The position numbers were made by a program, and so were the translations under genes. Under the pieces are notes generated by a model. The model searched no databases and was not told the origin of the DNA. It saw only the letters and a list, made by a program, of their open reading frames with translations. From Gnetum montanum (Eukaryota; Streptophyta; Gnetopsida; Gnetales; Gnetaceae), in NCBI GenBank assembly GCA_015680685.1, contig MNCI01006012.1:70457-134456 (forward strand): a DNA stretch of 64,000 bases, in the 5' to 3' direction. Positions 34,950-46,329 of this stretch are shown here, piece after piece (positions within the stretch are counted from its first letter, which is position 1; every line of letters starts with the position of its first letter).

Positions 34950-35061
34950 CCGAGGATTGTGTTAGTTATCTAGATTAGTTATATTATACATGATCATTGT
35001 AAAGGTATTAGAGATATATCTTTTCAAAAATATTAGTCACACGCATCATAAACCAACAACG

Positions 35062-37500
35062 ATGTCTCTCTCACACGGAAGTGACAATGCACTGTATAGA
35101 AAAAATGTTCATTTGAGAATTAACGAGATATATGATGAAGAATATTAGAGTGACCAGCTTTATGTAGGGGTTTCTTATGTTCATGATCATCCTAACAACA
35201 CTCAAAGATACATTCACCTAAGATATCCAATCTTGAATTAGATGATGTAGATCCTGAACTAGGGAAGGACTCAAGGCCTAAGACCTCCTTGAAACTAAGG
35301 AATGATAAATCAAGGGACCCTAGGGAACACCATACAAGCCATGGAAATTCTTCCAGTTTCTCATATTTCTCTTTCCTTTCAACATCTAGTTCTAACGAAG
35401 ATGAACATAGGTATCAGGATAAGGCTCCAATAAAGGATTGGAATAAAAGTAAAAATCAAACCCACAAACATACTTAAGGTTATCAACATGAAGACAAGTC
35501 TAATTGTCACCATCGACCAAATAGGAATTTTCATCACAACTTGTTTGATGACAATGAACCCTTGCTAGAAACTAAGAGCCTAATGAATATCATAGAGGCA
35601 ACTAAGATATCTCACAAGCATCACAAAGAGAGTTACCTACTTAGGCTTGATATGAATAATATCCCTAAATTTGTAGGAGGCTATGATTCATATTCACAAC
35701 ATTATTTACAAGCCTTCCATAATGCATGTGCCTTCTACAACATTAAAAGTGAGTGGCAAAAGCTTAAGCTCTTTCCTAGGACACTAATTGTTAGAGTTGA
35801 AGTGTGGTATCAATTGTTGAGACTAAATTCAATTCAATGGTGGTCAACAATGTTGGAAATTTTCAATGAGAAATATGAAACCTATGCAAGAGTGTTCAAC
35901 CTAAGGAGATAGATCCAAGAACGGAAGCAAGAACAACATGAACTCTTGGAAATGGCCTTAGATAGATATTATGCCTTATTGCATAAATGCCTAGGCCATG
36001 GTTTTTTCAAGGAAAGGCAACTTTTCCACATCATAGATGGGCTTCATAATGAAACAAGGGAGACCCTTAGAATGTATGCCCCAAGGCAATTATACAAGAT
36101 CCAAGCCCATTAGATCTAAGAGCTAATCAAATGTGTGGTAAAAGAAGAAGGAGAGATATGCAAATGGGATAATGTTGAAAAATATCAATGGGATCTAACT
36201 CTTTAAAAGAAGGAGGTCTAGATCTATGGAAAGGAGAATGAAACCACTCTCAATAAGGTGATCCCACAACAAAGCTTGCCAATACAAAAGTCTATTGATG
36301 AACTTGAAGAAAATTTTAATAGGATGTCCAAATGGATATATGAAAATGTTATGAGTCTCATTGAGATGGTCAAGGAGAGGATCATGCAAAATAAGCCAGG
36401 TGATCATAATAAACAAAGGATACAAAACTAAGAAATAGCTAGGAACACTTTTCAGCAAATAGAAAAAATGGCTAAAGAAAGTGAGGTTATAGACTTAACC
36501 ACAAATGAAGATAATGGATGCGACATTTGCATATATGACGATCTAAAGGACCATTGCCCAGTCTTGTTGCATTTATAGAAGTATTGTACAAGTGCCTTAA
36601 ATTTGAAGTTTTTGCAAAAGCACATGCCTAAGAGATTTCCTCTCCCACAAGGTAATTATAGATAGTCCCACAACCAATCATACCATCCTAGGGGGACTTA
36701 TTACCAGCCTCAACATAATCATCAACTGTAGTGGCAACAACCATAGTCATGGGGGAGGCCACCATCAAATTATCCCTATTCTTCCTACTAGCTAAAACTA
36801 CATGGATATTATGTTTGACATCCTATTTCTCCAACTAGTTCTACATCCTCTATTTCAAATTGGTACTACCACTCTCCCGAGTACCATCAATCCATGACAT
36901 CCCTAGAGGGATCACCACTTTGTGACTCTTACCATTCAACCTCCCCTCAATATTATTATACTCTACCTTATTATATGCCACCACTAAAGACATAGGAAGG
37001 TTTCACACCACAATATCAACAAACAAATGCCACTTGTGCTGTGAATGTGCATAGACATGCTAACACTAATGGGTCTCAACTACAACATAGGAAATGTCCC
37101 TTTTGGAGGAAAGGTTGTAAGCCAAAGCAAACCATGCATGGACCCACCACATCATTCGAGCTACCACAATGCCAATTTGGTGCAATGCCTCTCTTTTCAT
37201 CACCATTTTCCTCTGATCCTACACATGTGTCCTTGTCCATCATTACTCCAATACCAAGTTCATATAATGAATCTAATAGTGTGGCAAGAAAAAAAATCCA
37301 TGCATACCATATCATGATCAATGGTGCAATCATGGGCCAGAAATACATAAGATTAACACATCTCATACCTTGACCCACCATACATTTAACAATCAAGTGT
37401 GTGATCAATGGTTTTTCTACCTAGCCACCACACCACCAATAGACACCTAATGGCTAGATCATAAATGGTTACCAATGTTTCATACATGCATGGATCCTAT
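35062..37500 (+). pseudogene. Broken gag of element C
   Basis: Start 35062 (MSLSHGSDNALYRKN) is the first methionine after the primer site and matches the gag start of E. Open piece 35541-35912 holds the capsid: IPKFVGGYDSYSQHYLQAFH and YETYARVFNLRR. Next come QEQHELLEMALDRYYALLHK and RETLRMYAPRQLY (35925-36090). A C-D-I-C...H-C zinc-binding remnant lies at about 36517-36555. The tail is rich in Pro, Tyr, His and Gln (36650-37300), as in retroviral-like gag C-termini. Fewer stops than gag of E; still not translatable in one frame. Confidence 0.85.
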
Positions 37501-37540
37501 TTATCCACTTATTAATCTTTGTCATGGCCAAATGTTTATT

Positions 37541-37559
37541 CATGGGGGTTACCCCCCAT
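37541..37559. other. G/C-run palindrome in element C
   Basis: CATGGGGGTTACCCCCCAT, at the border of gag and the 3' noncoding part; counterpart of 141-158 in E. Confidence 0.65.
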
Positions 37560-38602
37560 TCTAAGCTTTGGGACTCTTGAGTGTTTTTCACCTTTTTTCA
37601 TTATGCATTTTTTGTTTTACATCTTCTTGTTTTACACATTCTTTATTTTACATATTTTTTTTCATGTTATTAATCTTTTCTAATTTTTTTTACACCATCA
37701 TCAGTACATTTGCTATTTCTTGAAAATTTAACACTTTCTTTTATATTTTCTTTTCTTTTATTTTCGTAGGATTTTCTAACTTTTTCTTAGTAAGTGCCAG
37801 GTACAGTGGTAATGCATTGTTTGATGGTGGTATGTACAATTTTGCTATTTGATTGTTGGTTTCTGGATTGTAGCTTTGAATTTCATTATGGATGATTAGG
37901 ACATGGTTTCTTTTTCATCCAACAAGTAGTGAGTCCACAACATCCACCCATCCACAAACTCTATGGTTTTCCTTGTTCTAGAAATGTGTAGTCCCTTTTT
38001 AATTAACAAAACTTTCACAAATTTCTGACTTTGGTAGTTTCTAAAATTGCAAAGAATTCGAAGGTTTGAACAAGGTGTGACTTCAAGGGGATTCATTATT
38101 CTTTGTACTTTTCTATTTGCCTAAGTGCATGTGTGCTTTCATGGATTTCTTACCATTCTATGTTGACCAATAAAAGGAAGTTGAATAAGTCTTTGCATGG
38201 TGTGGTTCTCATAAAAAAATAAACAAAAAAACAAAAAAAAACAATGGGAATTCAAAGCATACTCCTTAGACAAAATAAAATCATGTGTCTTTGCATGGTG
38301 TGGTTTCCATTTCAAAAAAGAATAAGAATAAGATGATGATGATGAGAATTCAAAGCATACCCCTTAGACAAAATAAATGGGTTACAAACACTACTTATGG
38401 AACTAGAAAGACATGTTATCCATGCTTGAAGGTGCCCTCTAACTAAGGCCCTTCCTCACTTCCTACTTCTCTTTTCTTCTTTCATAAGGAATGGTGGTTG
38501 TTTTGTGGAAGCACTCATGTCCCATACCTTCCCAATATTTTGTAAGGAACTTGTTTCTCCTCTTCTTCACTCAAGGACAAGTTTTCATTCATTCGGGGGA
38601 TA
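37560..38602 (+). other. 3' noncoding part of element C
   Basis: Contains two units of the family tandem repeat (about 38193-38378), T-rich stretches and the polypurine tract CATTCGGGGGATA next to the 3' LTR. No coding motif. Confidence 0.75.
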
Positions 38603-39399
38603 TGATGAATCACATTTTTCATCTGCTCCAACATTAGGTACATGATGTCAGAGTCAAGATGTGATGTTGGGTATTTGATGTTGCAGGGTATATGCCAACC
38701 TATAAATATAGCACTTGGGCTTATGATTTTCATATTAGTTTTTGTCATAGTTAGCAAAGATCTTGCAATTTTTTTCCTCCAGAGTTAGAATATTTTCTAA
38801 GTTCCCATAGTAGGAGTTTGAATGTGTACAAATCTTTGTTCAAACACTGATGTACCTAAGTGTAGTAGTGTGAAAGGAATAAAAATGAACTCTTTTGATA
38901 ATCTTTGTAGCACTGCGAATAGATTAATGTTTTCTTTAATGCACTTTAATTTAATGCATTTAAATTAAGAAATTAATTTACAATTATTAATGAACACATG
39001 CATGACTACTTCGATCATACATATAGTGCTTGGTAACCTAGAAACACTTAATGTTTAGTAGCCCAGCAACATTATATTTATTCAAGAAAGTAAGACTGGT
39101 ACTTGTGTTAGGCTAGCTAGGCTAGTTTAGATCTTATTTTCCACTATTCATTAGCTTATTTAATTTATCTCTTTATCATTATTAAGAGAAACATAGAATT
39201 AGACAACATCATATGCTTCACTTTGGACTAAATCATACATGATAAAGCTACCACTAGTCCAAGTGGGAAGACAACAAACTGTGATCAAAGCCTAACAATC
39301 TAGATACCACAACTAGTTCCATCCATGAAATTTGATTGGATCATGCATGAATGCTTGTGATTCATATTGTTGGATGTAGGGGTACCTCATTGCTCATCA
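38603..39399 (+). repeat. 3' LTR of element C
   Basis: TGATGAATCACATTTTTCAT to TTGCTCATCA, 797 bp like its partner. TATA box TATAAATA at 38701-38708; TGATGT/ACATCA-type half palindromes precede it (38640-38690). Confidence 0.92.
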
Positions 39400-39404
39400 T
39401 ATGG

Positions 39405-40395
39405 GAAAGATACACTTATGAGTTCTTGGTGGTGTAGAATTCTGAGTGAGTGATGTCAAGCTTAACTTCCAAGATGATGATGGTTACATGGCATAAGGCA
39501 TTTGATTACTCTTTCACATGTGGGTTTGTAACTCAATGGGTCTAATGATTTTTCTAGGACTATTTTCTTATACTTTTATTTTTTCCTATGTGTTTGATTA
39601 TCTTAATTTTTTTTGGTATTAGTGTCACAAGTTTTTAGACCCTTTTTAGTTTGGTATTTTCCATGTTTACATCTATAATTATTGTGTTAGTGTTTTCCAG
39701 TGCATGCCATTAGTTAATGTTATCCAAGGTTGGTGTCTTATAACTCAATCATTTGGGGGGATGGGGAAGGGAAGGGGAACAATAATGTATAAATTTTTAT
39801 ATTTTATCTTGTTGCTCATTACTCTGTACATGTTTGGATTTGGACTATAAGTTTGTTCTTCTTGTTTTCTTTAGGAATTGCACTTATTATTGTTTTAACA
39901 AAAAATTTCAATGATGGTTTAATGCCTAAGGATCTAACATGACTTTTAGCAATGTTGCATTCCATCATGCTTTGGTAGGTGCACTTTTTAGCCTATGGGA
40001 ATAACATCATTCATTTCCACTTAGAGAACACTTGCTGGATCCATAATCTACTAGGCTCGCTTAAAAGAAAGATTTATAGGTGGATGGATCACTTCCCAAA
40101 ATTGTAAGCATAAGAAATGTACAAAAAGTAGTTGTTTAATACAAACCAAAGGATGCACCAAAGATCATTCATCATACCTAAGACATTTTTAGTTTTGTAG
40201 GTGTGCTAGGTACTCTTCTTACTAGTCATCATTCCCTAGTCTCTCTCTTTTCATTGTGGCAATTTTGTAATGTGTTCTATGTCAGAGTATTTTTAAATTG
40301 TATTTCTCCACATTGATCTTGTCTTGTATCTAATCCTAGTCATTGTGTCTTGAATGTTAAAGCTATGGGACTAGCTTTATCTAGTCATGGGGGAA
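39405..40395 (+). other. Last part of the 3' region of element A
   Basis: Continues the frame interrupted by C for about 90 bases, then T-rich noncoding sequence. It ends in the polypurine tract CATGGGGGAA at 40386-40395 directly before the 3' LTR. Confidence 0.7.
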
Positions 40396-41650
40396 TGATG
40401 AGGTATCCAATGGCAATTTATATGTTAATTGTAAGTCCCATATTTAGGTAAGTGTTTTGTACATCTTGTGTTTATACTCTAGCATGTTGGTTAAGATTAT
40501 TGGTTCTTTATGATGCACCCTTGCCTCATGTGTCATACTCTAAGGTATAATTCCTGATTCCAAACATTTTTAAATGATTCTAACATCATTTATATGTCAT
40601 GGGGCCATTCCAATATATGCCTTTGAGTTTTGGCTTATCCTAGATGTAAAGTGATGGATTGTGATTATAGGGGAGGTGCATTGACTACCCTGCATTAGTG
40701 TAGGGGCATTGACACACCTCTTTCCTAGATTTGATTAGCCATCTTTTCTAGTAGGTTGCTTGGGTTACCTTGCATGGCATCAATGATCCTCCATTGATGC
40801 CCAAGTACTAATGAACACTTTTTGTCTCCTTGCAAAAACTATAAATACCCAAGGTATGTACTTTTATATAGTAACTTAGTACTTAGTCATTTATTGAAGC
40901 TTGTGGAATTTGGCTATGTGAAGAGCTCTTCCTCCATTAGGTAAGTCAATTTCCTTCCCTATTTGTATGTGTTTTGGGTCATCACTTTTAGAAGTGTAGC
41001 TAAACTTTATCAAAGGACTACCATACTTACAAAGCCCAAAACCATTTGGTTGATGTGGATTTTAGTGTTTACATGGTAAATAAAGCTTATGATATTTTCT
41101 CATTATACCATTGGTTCCTTAAACATTAAAATACCAAAAACATCATAAAACATTAAAATCCTAAAAATATTTATTTAATTCTCATTTTCATAAGCTAGGA
41201 TAATTGGACTTTATCCTAGGAGGTGACAACTATACAACATGCTATTGGATTATTGAGGTTGTGACTAAGAGCTATTTTATTACATTTCATGTGTAGTGTT
41301 CCACCTATCCATTAAGGGATTATGACACATGTGAGTGTGTGTGTAAGCATTGCCCCTATTTCTAGGTGATTTCAGTGCATGTGTGTTTATTATCATTTGT
41401 TCTTTATAACTATAAAATAAATAAAAATCATAAAATATAAAATTATAAATATTCTCTTATATTTCTCATCATAGTAACATGGTTTTGAATTATACTATGT
41501 GTATTATAGTATCTTTTCTCTTTTTTGAATCCAACAACATTCATGAGTGTTCTTGGCAATCTATTCAACATTGTCTTCAAAGCTTATGACTGGATTGACT
41601 ATGGTTTGAATGATATATCCCATGGTCCAAAACAAGAAAGATCCTTATCA
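40396..41650 (+). repeat. 3' LTR of element A (1255 bp)
   Basis: TGATGAGGTATCCAATGG to CCTTATCA, followed by TATAG. TATA box TATAAATA at 40840-40847, at the same place as in the left copy. Confidence 0.88.
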
Positions 41651-41655
41651 TATAG

Positions 41656-42780
41656 GTATGGAAATAAGTCATGCCTTAGACATGTTTGGGTCACTACATA
41701 AGGCAAGGATATTTTTATGCAAGTTTCATGTTCCAGTGAAATTGTGGTTGGGTTATGGTATTGTTGATGTAAATTAAAGTTGTAGATTATGCATAACAAG
41801 ATTGTACTAATTTTTAGATTTAATTATAGTGTCAATTATGTATTTTTCTCAATCATGGACCTAGAAAAAAAGAATTTTTGGTTATATTTTTGTATCACAT
41901 ATGAGGCCAATATGAGGTGTAGTGAGGTCATGGTCCTTGGAAAGTAAAAAGTACAAGTGAGGCATGAGCCATGCTTGGGTTTTGATAGGACCTTGAAGAG
42001 AGAGTTAGGATTCATTTAATGTGTTGTTATCATTGATGATGTTGTAATGTCTATAAATATTAAATCTTTCATGATGATTATGTTTATTTGTATGGTTATG
42101 TGCATGTGTTGCTTACCTATTAAGCTTCCTATGCGATTGCATTTGAAGACCTATGCATTGTTTAGAAACATTGTGTTGTGCATATTATGCCCATGATGTT
42201 TGGGATACAAGATGATACATGTATTACTAACTAATTATAGTCATTAATCAATTATGATATGTTATGCTTATAATATTGATTTTGTATATGGATGTATGAT
42301 AGTGGAGCCAACATGATGGTGTGAACTAATTAGTGAAGAGCAAACTTAGAGTAGTTGGGATGATGCCCACTATGATGCATTAGTGAGGCTTCTATTTTGA
42401 ACCTCATACTAAGAGTGGAAGACCATATATAGGGCCAATGATTAGTACAAGATCTTGGGGTATATGTACATGCATGGATCTACTCTTTAGAAGGTTAGTG
42501 ACATGGAGCTTTAGATGAGACATTAGGTAGTAGCATTGTAGTGGATTAAGTGATGTGAAAAATAATAAAATACATGAAATAACTATTAGTAATATGAGTT
42601 CTCAAGATAATGATATCATGATTATAATGAGTGTGGATATGTTGGCTACTATAAGGGCTCTATGTTTGTGATCATGATTTCTAGAACAATGATCCCTTGG
42701 GGCATTGGTTGCCCATGTTATGTGTATATGTGTGCCTTTGTATTCTTGTTGTTCATAAGTCCTAATTACACTAGCACTTG
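41656..42780 (+). repeat. 5' LTR of G, piece 3
   Basis: Noncoding sequence between A and the Mutator-like element, assigned to G by position after removing the insertions. Rich in ATGAT/TATGAT words like pieces 1 and 4. No gene. Confidence 0.55.
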
Positions 42781-43374
42781 TAATGACCAAAAATATCAAT
42801 GGCTAGAACACCAAGGCGTTTGCGAGCACATAGCCTAACCCCACCTCCATGCGAGGGCCTTGCTAGAAAATGGAGGTGAAGTGCCTTAGATGGTTTTCTC
42901 GATCAAATAGGAACTTTGCCAATTACAACTGGGGTATTGGATGCAACTGAGGATGGTGTGGTTGGCTAGAATGCAAATGTAAACAACAAGAAATGGTGCT
43001 AAGTGTCAAAGCAGTGTTTTGCAGTGCTAAGTGTAGAGCGTAGCCATGGAATGGGGGCAAGTGTAGCCAAGGGTTTCGACTGAAACAAGGGTGTCAACCC
43101 ATGGTGACTACCACCTAAGTGTAGTATAGTGTGACAACATGTAAAAAAATGTGAAAAGACACAAGAAAAATATAAAAATGCTAAAAATAGGAGAGAAATG
43201 GAACACTTCCCCAAATGGGAGCGTAGTTAACTCCAAAAGGATCTCAAAAGGTACATAGTGTACAGCAGGCACAATGGGAGCATAGTCAAAATCTCAATGG
43301 TATCAAGCCATGAAGTCTGGCACTCACCATGATGAACCATGCCTGTTGGGTTGGCTACTACAGTGTACCTTGCA

Positions 43375-43562
43375 ATGTTCTACAAAATTACAATGGGGTT
43401 ATGATGTACCATGTAGTGTAAGGCTACAATGGGGCTATGGTGTACTATGTGGTGCAAGGTTGCAATGGGGTCACAGTGTACCGTGTAGTGCAAGGTTGTA
43501 ATAGAACTATGGTGTACTGTGCAGTGCAAGGCTAAAATAGGATTGCAATGTACCATGAGGTG
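43375..43562. repeat. 36-bp minisatellite, copy 1
   Basis: About five units of AATGGGGCTATGGTGTACTA followed by TGTGGTGCAAGGTTGC, with substitutions, in the first end-copy of the Mutator-like element. Confidence 0.85.
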
Positions 43563-43744
43563 TAGGGATGTCTCTTTGCTGGTGTTGTGTGCTCTAGGTC
43601 TCATTTTCCCATAGAGCTAAGCACCAAGACACGAAAATGCCAAATGCCAAATGCCAAATGAAAGTGCCAACTACCAACCCATCAAATGTTGGGGCGTAGG
43701 GGTATTTATAGTGCTAGGGTTAGTCCAAAATGTAGATCGGGTGC

Positions 43745-44186
43745 CACATGGTAGTGTGGTAGGTTGAACTACAAGAAAAATTTAGAAAAATTTAGAAAAA
43801 TTTTCTAAGTCCAGAGGTGACCAGAAAAAGTTCAAAAATTTTTCTAACACCCCTTGCTACACTTGCTATGCTCTAGAGAATAGGTGCAATTTGGAACAAA
43901 TAGAAAGTAAAAAAAACTACAAGTTGGTAAAAATGGCTAACTCTGATGCTACACTCACTATGCTAGTCAACTACACTCTCTACATTGAGAGCCAGCTATG
44001 CTCTCTTGAGAACCTAGTATTTTGGTTAAGTGTGAAAGATACACTTTGGCTTTTATCTAGCAAGGTTCTAGGGAAATCAAAAATGGATTCTAATCTACAC
44101 AAACTAATGGTGGAGAGAGCATGTAGGACAAAAATCAAAAGATGTAGAAGGAAATGGCAAGGCCCTCCTTCTAGTGCCAAAAATTG
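43745..44186 (+). other. Central part of the Mutator-like element with an unrecognised open frame
   Basis: Unique sequence between the two direct end-copies. The frame 43891-44196 (101 codons) contains LVNYTLYIESQLCSLENLVF and a basic C-terminus and runs into the second end-copy. It matches no family I know and may be chance or a captured gene piece. Confidence 0.35.
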
Positions 44187-44770
44187 TAATGACTGAAAAT
44201 GTTGACAGCTGAAACACCAAGGGGTTCATAGGTGCATATCCTAACCCTACCTCCACATGAGGGCCTTGCTAGAAAATGGAACTGAAGTGCCCTACACAAT
44301 CTTGTTGATGGAATAGGGACTTTTCCAAATACAACTAGGGTATTGGATGCAGCTGGGGGTGGTGTGGTTGGCTGGAATGAAAATGCAAACCACAAGAAAT
44401 GGTGCTAAATGTCAAAGCAATGTTCTATAGTGCTAAGTGTAAAGCATATCCATAGAATGGGGGTGAGCATAGCCAAGGGTTTTAACCAAAATGAAGATTT
44501 CAACCTATGAAGACTACTGCTTGAGCATAGTATAGCATGATGACGCATAAAAAATGTGAAAAGATGCAAGAAGAATACTAGAAATGGGAGAGAGAAATGG
44601 AATACCATCCCAAATGGGAATGTAGTTAACTCCAAAAGGGTCTCAAAAAGGTACATAGTGTACAACAGGCATAGTGGGAGTGTTGTCACAATTTCAGTGG
44701 TGTTAGGTTGCGAAGTCTGGTGCTCATTGTAATGACCTATGCCTACTAGGTTGGCCACTATGATGTACCT

Positions 44771-44968
44771 TATGGTGTTCTACAGGGCTGCAATAGGGTT
44801 GTGGTGTACCATGTAATGTAGGGCTACAATGGAACCATGGTGTACTATGTAATGCAAAGTTGCAATGAGGCCATGGTGTACTATGTGGCACAAGGCTACA
44901 ACAAGACTACGGTGTACTATATGGTGCAAGGTTGCAATGGGACCATAATGTATCATGCGGTGTAGGGA
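44771..44968. repeat. 36-bp minisatellite, copy 2
   Basis: Same unit and about the same copy number as 43375-43562, inside the second direct end-copy; individual units differ between the two arrays. Confidence 0.85.
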
Positions 44969-45737
44969 GGCCTCTCTACTGGTGTGGTGTGCTCTGGGTC
45001 TCGTTTGCCCATGGAGCTAAGTTCCAAGACACCAAAATGCCAAATTCCAAATTAAAGTGTTAGTTTCCAATCCTTAAAATGTTGGGGCCCAAGCATATTT
45101 ATAGGGCTAGGGTTACCCCAAACTGTGGATTGGATGCCATGGCAGCCAACCTAGCAGGAACAGTTCATCATGGCAAGCACTAGACTTCATGGCTTGATAC
45201 CATCAAGACTATGGCTATGCTCCCACTATGCTTTTTATACACTATGTACCTTTCAAGACACTTTTGAAGTTAATTACGCTCCCATTTAGGATGATGTTTC
45301 ATTTCTCTCTCCTGATTCTATCGTTTTCTTGCATTTTTCTTAATTCTTTTTGCACCTTTTCATGCATTGTCATGTTGTACTATGCTCGACTGATAGTATT
45401 CATGGGCTAACACCCTCATTTCAGTCAAAACCGTTAGCTACACTTGCCCCCACTCCATGGCTATGCTCTACACTTAGCATTGTGAAGCATCGCTTTGACA
45501 CTTAGTACCATTTCAGGGCACTTGCATTTGCATTTTGACTAACCATGCCACCCCCCCCCCTAGTTGCACCCACCACCCCAATTGCAACTGGAAAAGTTTG
45601 TATTTGATCAACAAGACTATTTAGGGTGCTTCACCTCTATTTCTAGCAAGGCCCTTGCACAAAGGTGGGCTTAGATTGTGTGCTCATGAAACCCTCAGTG
45701 TTTTAGCCATCAATTTTTTCAGTTGTTATAGCACTTG

Positions 45738-46289
45738 TGATGTGATATATGATGCTTGGCTTGGATACACTATTGTGATGGGTTATATGCATGATGACTA
45801 GATGGTCTTGTAATGATACCATGATAGATGTTGCCATTTGATCTCGATCTTATTTTGTGATATCTTGATTATGATCATGGTTGTATGATGTGATGTGTTG
45901 ATACAACATAAGATGTCCTAACCTTATTGAAAATTGATTAACATACCTTGTTTATTATGTACATATTAATAAGATGTTTGCTATACATATTGATGAATGT
46001 TTTATAATAGATATACATATAATGTATGGTGTGATTTATATGTGTAGTAGATGGATTTTTGATGTACTATTGTGATGATATTTTAGATATATATAATTGT
46101 ATATGTTGGATCGTATATGTATTTTCTACTTTGTCTTAAGTACACATGAGATTTTTATAGAGTAGTTTATGACTTTCTACTATATTATTCAATTTGCTTA
46201 TTATTTGATGTATTTTAACCTTAACGTTTTATTAGATTCTAGTTTTTACTTGTTCTTAGCTTGGGTTGGATGTGTGGGGTATTATAGAG
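45738..46289 (+). repeat. 5' LTR of G, piece 4
   Basis: Runs from the Mutator-like element to the primer site. Rich in GATGATG-type words; ends in GGGGTATTATAGAG. Confidence 0.65.
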
Positions 46290-46303
46290 TGGTATTGGAG
46301 TAG
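46290..46303 (+). promoter_or_regulatory. Primer-binding site of G (initiator tRNA-Met type)
   Basis: TGGTATTGGAGTAG compared with the usual TGGTATCAGAGC; preceded by TATTATAGAG, the common context in chromoviruses. Confidence 0.7.
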
Positions 46304-46329
46304 CTTACTCCAATTGATAGAAGATGTTT

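Larger units (their letters stand above)
27098..39399 (+). mobile_element. Element C: gag-only, non-autonomous Ty3/gypsy element
   Basis: LTRs of 797 bp each (27098-27894 and 38603-39399) flanked by exact TATGG (27093-27097, 39400-39404). Primer site follows the left LTR but is cut in two by element D. After D, gag runs 35062 to about 37500, then noncoding sequence leads to the polypurine tract TTCGGGGGATA before the right LTR. No protease, RT, RNase H or integrase: about 5.3 kb without D. It would have depended on enzymes of a relative such as B. Confidence 0.92.
6034..41650 (+). mobile_element. Element A: Ty3/gypsy (Tat/Athila-like) retrotransposon hosting B, C and D
   Basis: Two direct LTRs (6034-7309 and 40396-41650) are flanked by an exact 5-bp duplication TATAG (6029-6033 and 41651-41655), showing one insertion event. 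A tRNA-Asp-type primer site follows the left LTR and a polypurine tract CATGGGGGAA precedes the right one. Gag, protease, RT, RNase H and integrase remnants run from 7575 to about 13200 in order, followed by a long 3' region now split by element B and element C. The RT signature (YGLCNAP, FLDNFSTY) is of the Tat/Athila type. Confidence 0.85.
42781..45728. mobile_element. Mutator-like element (2.95 kb) with about 580-bp terminal inverted repeats
   Basis: Ends 42781-43359 and 45143-45728 are inverted copies (TAATGACC.. and, reversed, TAACAACT..; shared GAGGGCCTTGCTAGAAA, GCCATGGA.TGGGGGCAAG). Exact 9-bp duplication TAGCACTTG at 42772-42780 and 45729-45737. Long inverted ends with a 9-bp duplication are the Mutator pattern. 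A third, direct copy of the end starts at 44187 inside the element and runs to about 45142, so the left end has been duplicated. No transposase is visible. Confidence 0.82.

Noticed and set aside
37041-37408. Overlapping frames on both strands near 37041-37408
   Set aside because: The plus-strand frame is explained as the gag tail of C; the minus-strand frame (MITHLIVKCMVGQG..) is its shadow.
43891-44196. 101-codon open frame in the Mutator-like element as a gene
   Set aside because: No recognisable motif, and it runs into the terminal repeat; kept only as an unrecognised segment.
42783-45736. Interpretation of the inverted 42.8/45.7-kb repeats as two solo LTRs
   Set aside because: The copies are inverted and flanked by a 9-bp, not 5-bp, duplication, which fits a Mutator-like element.
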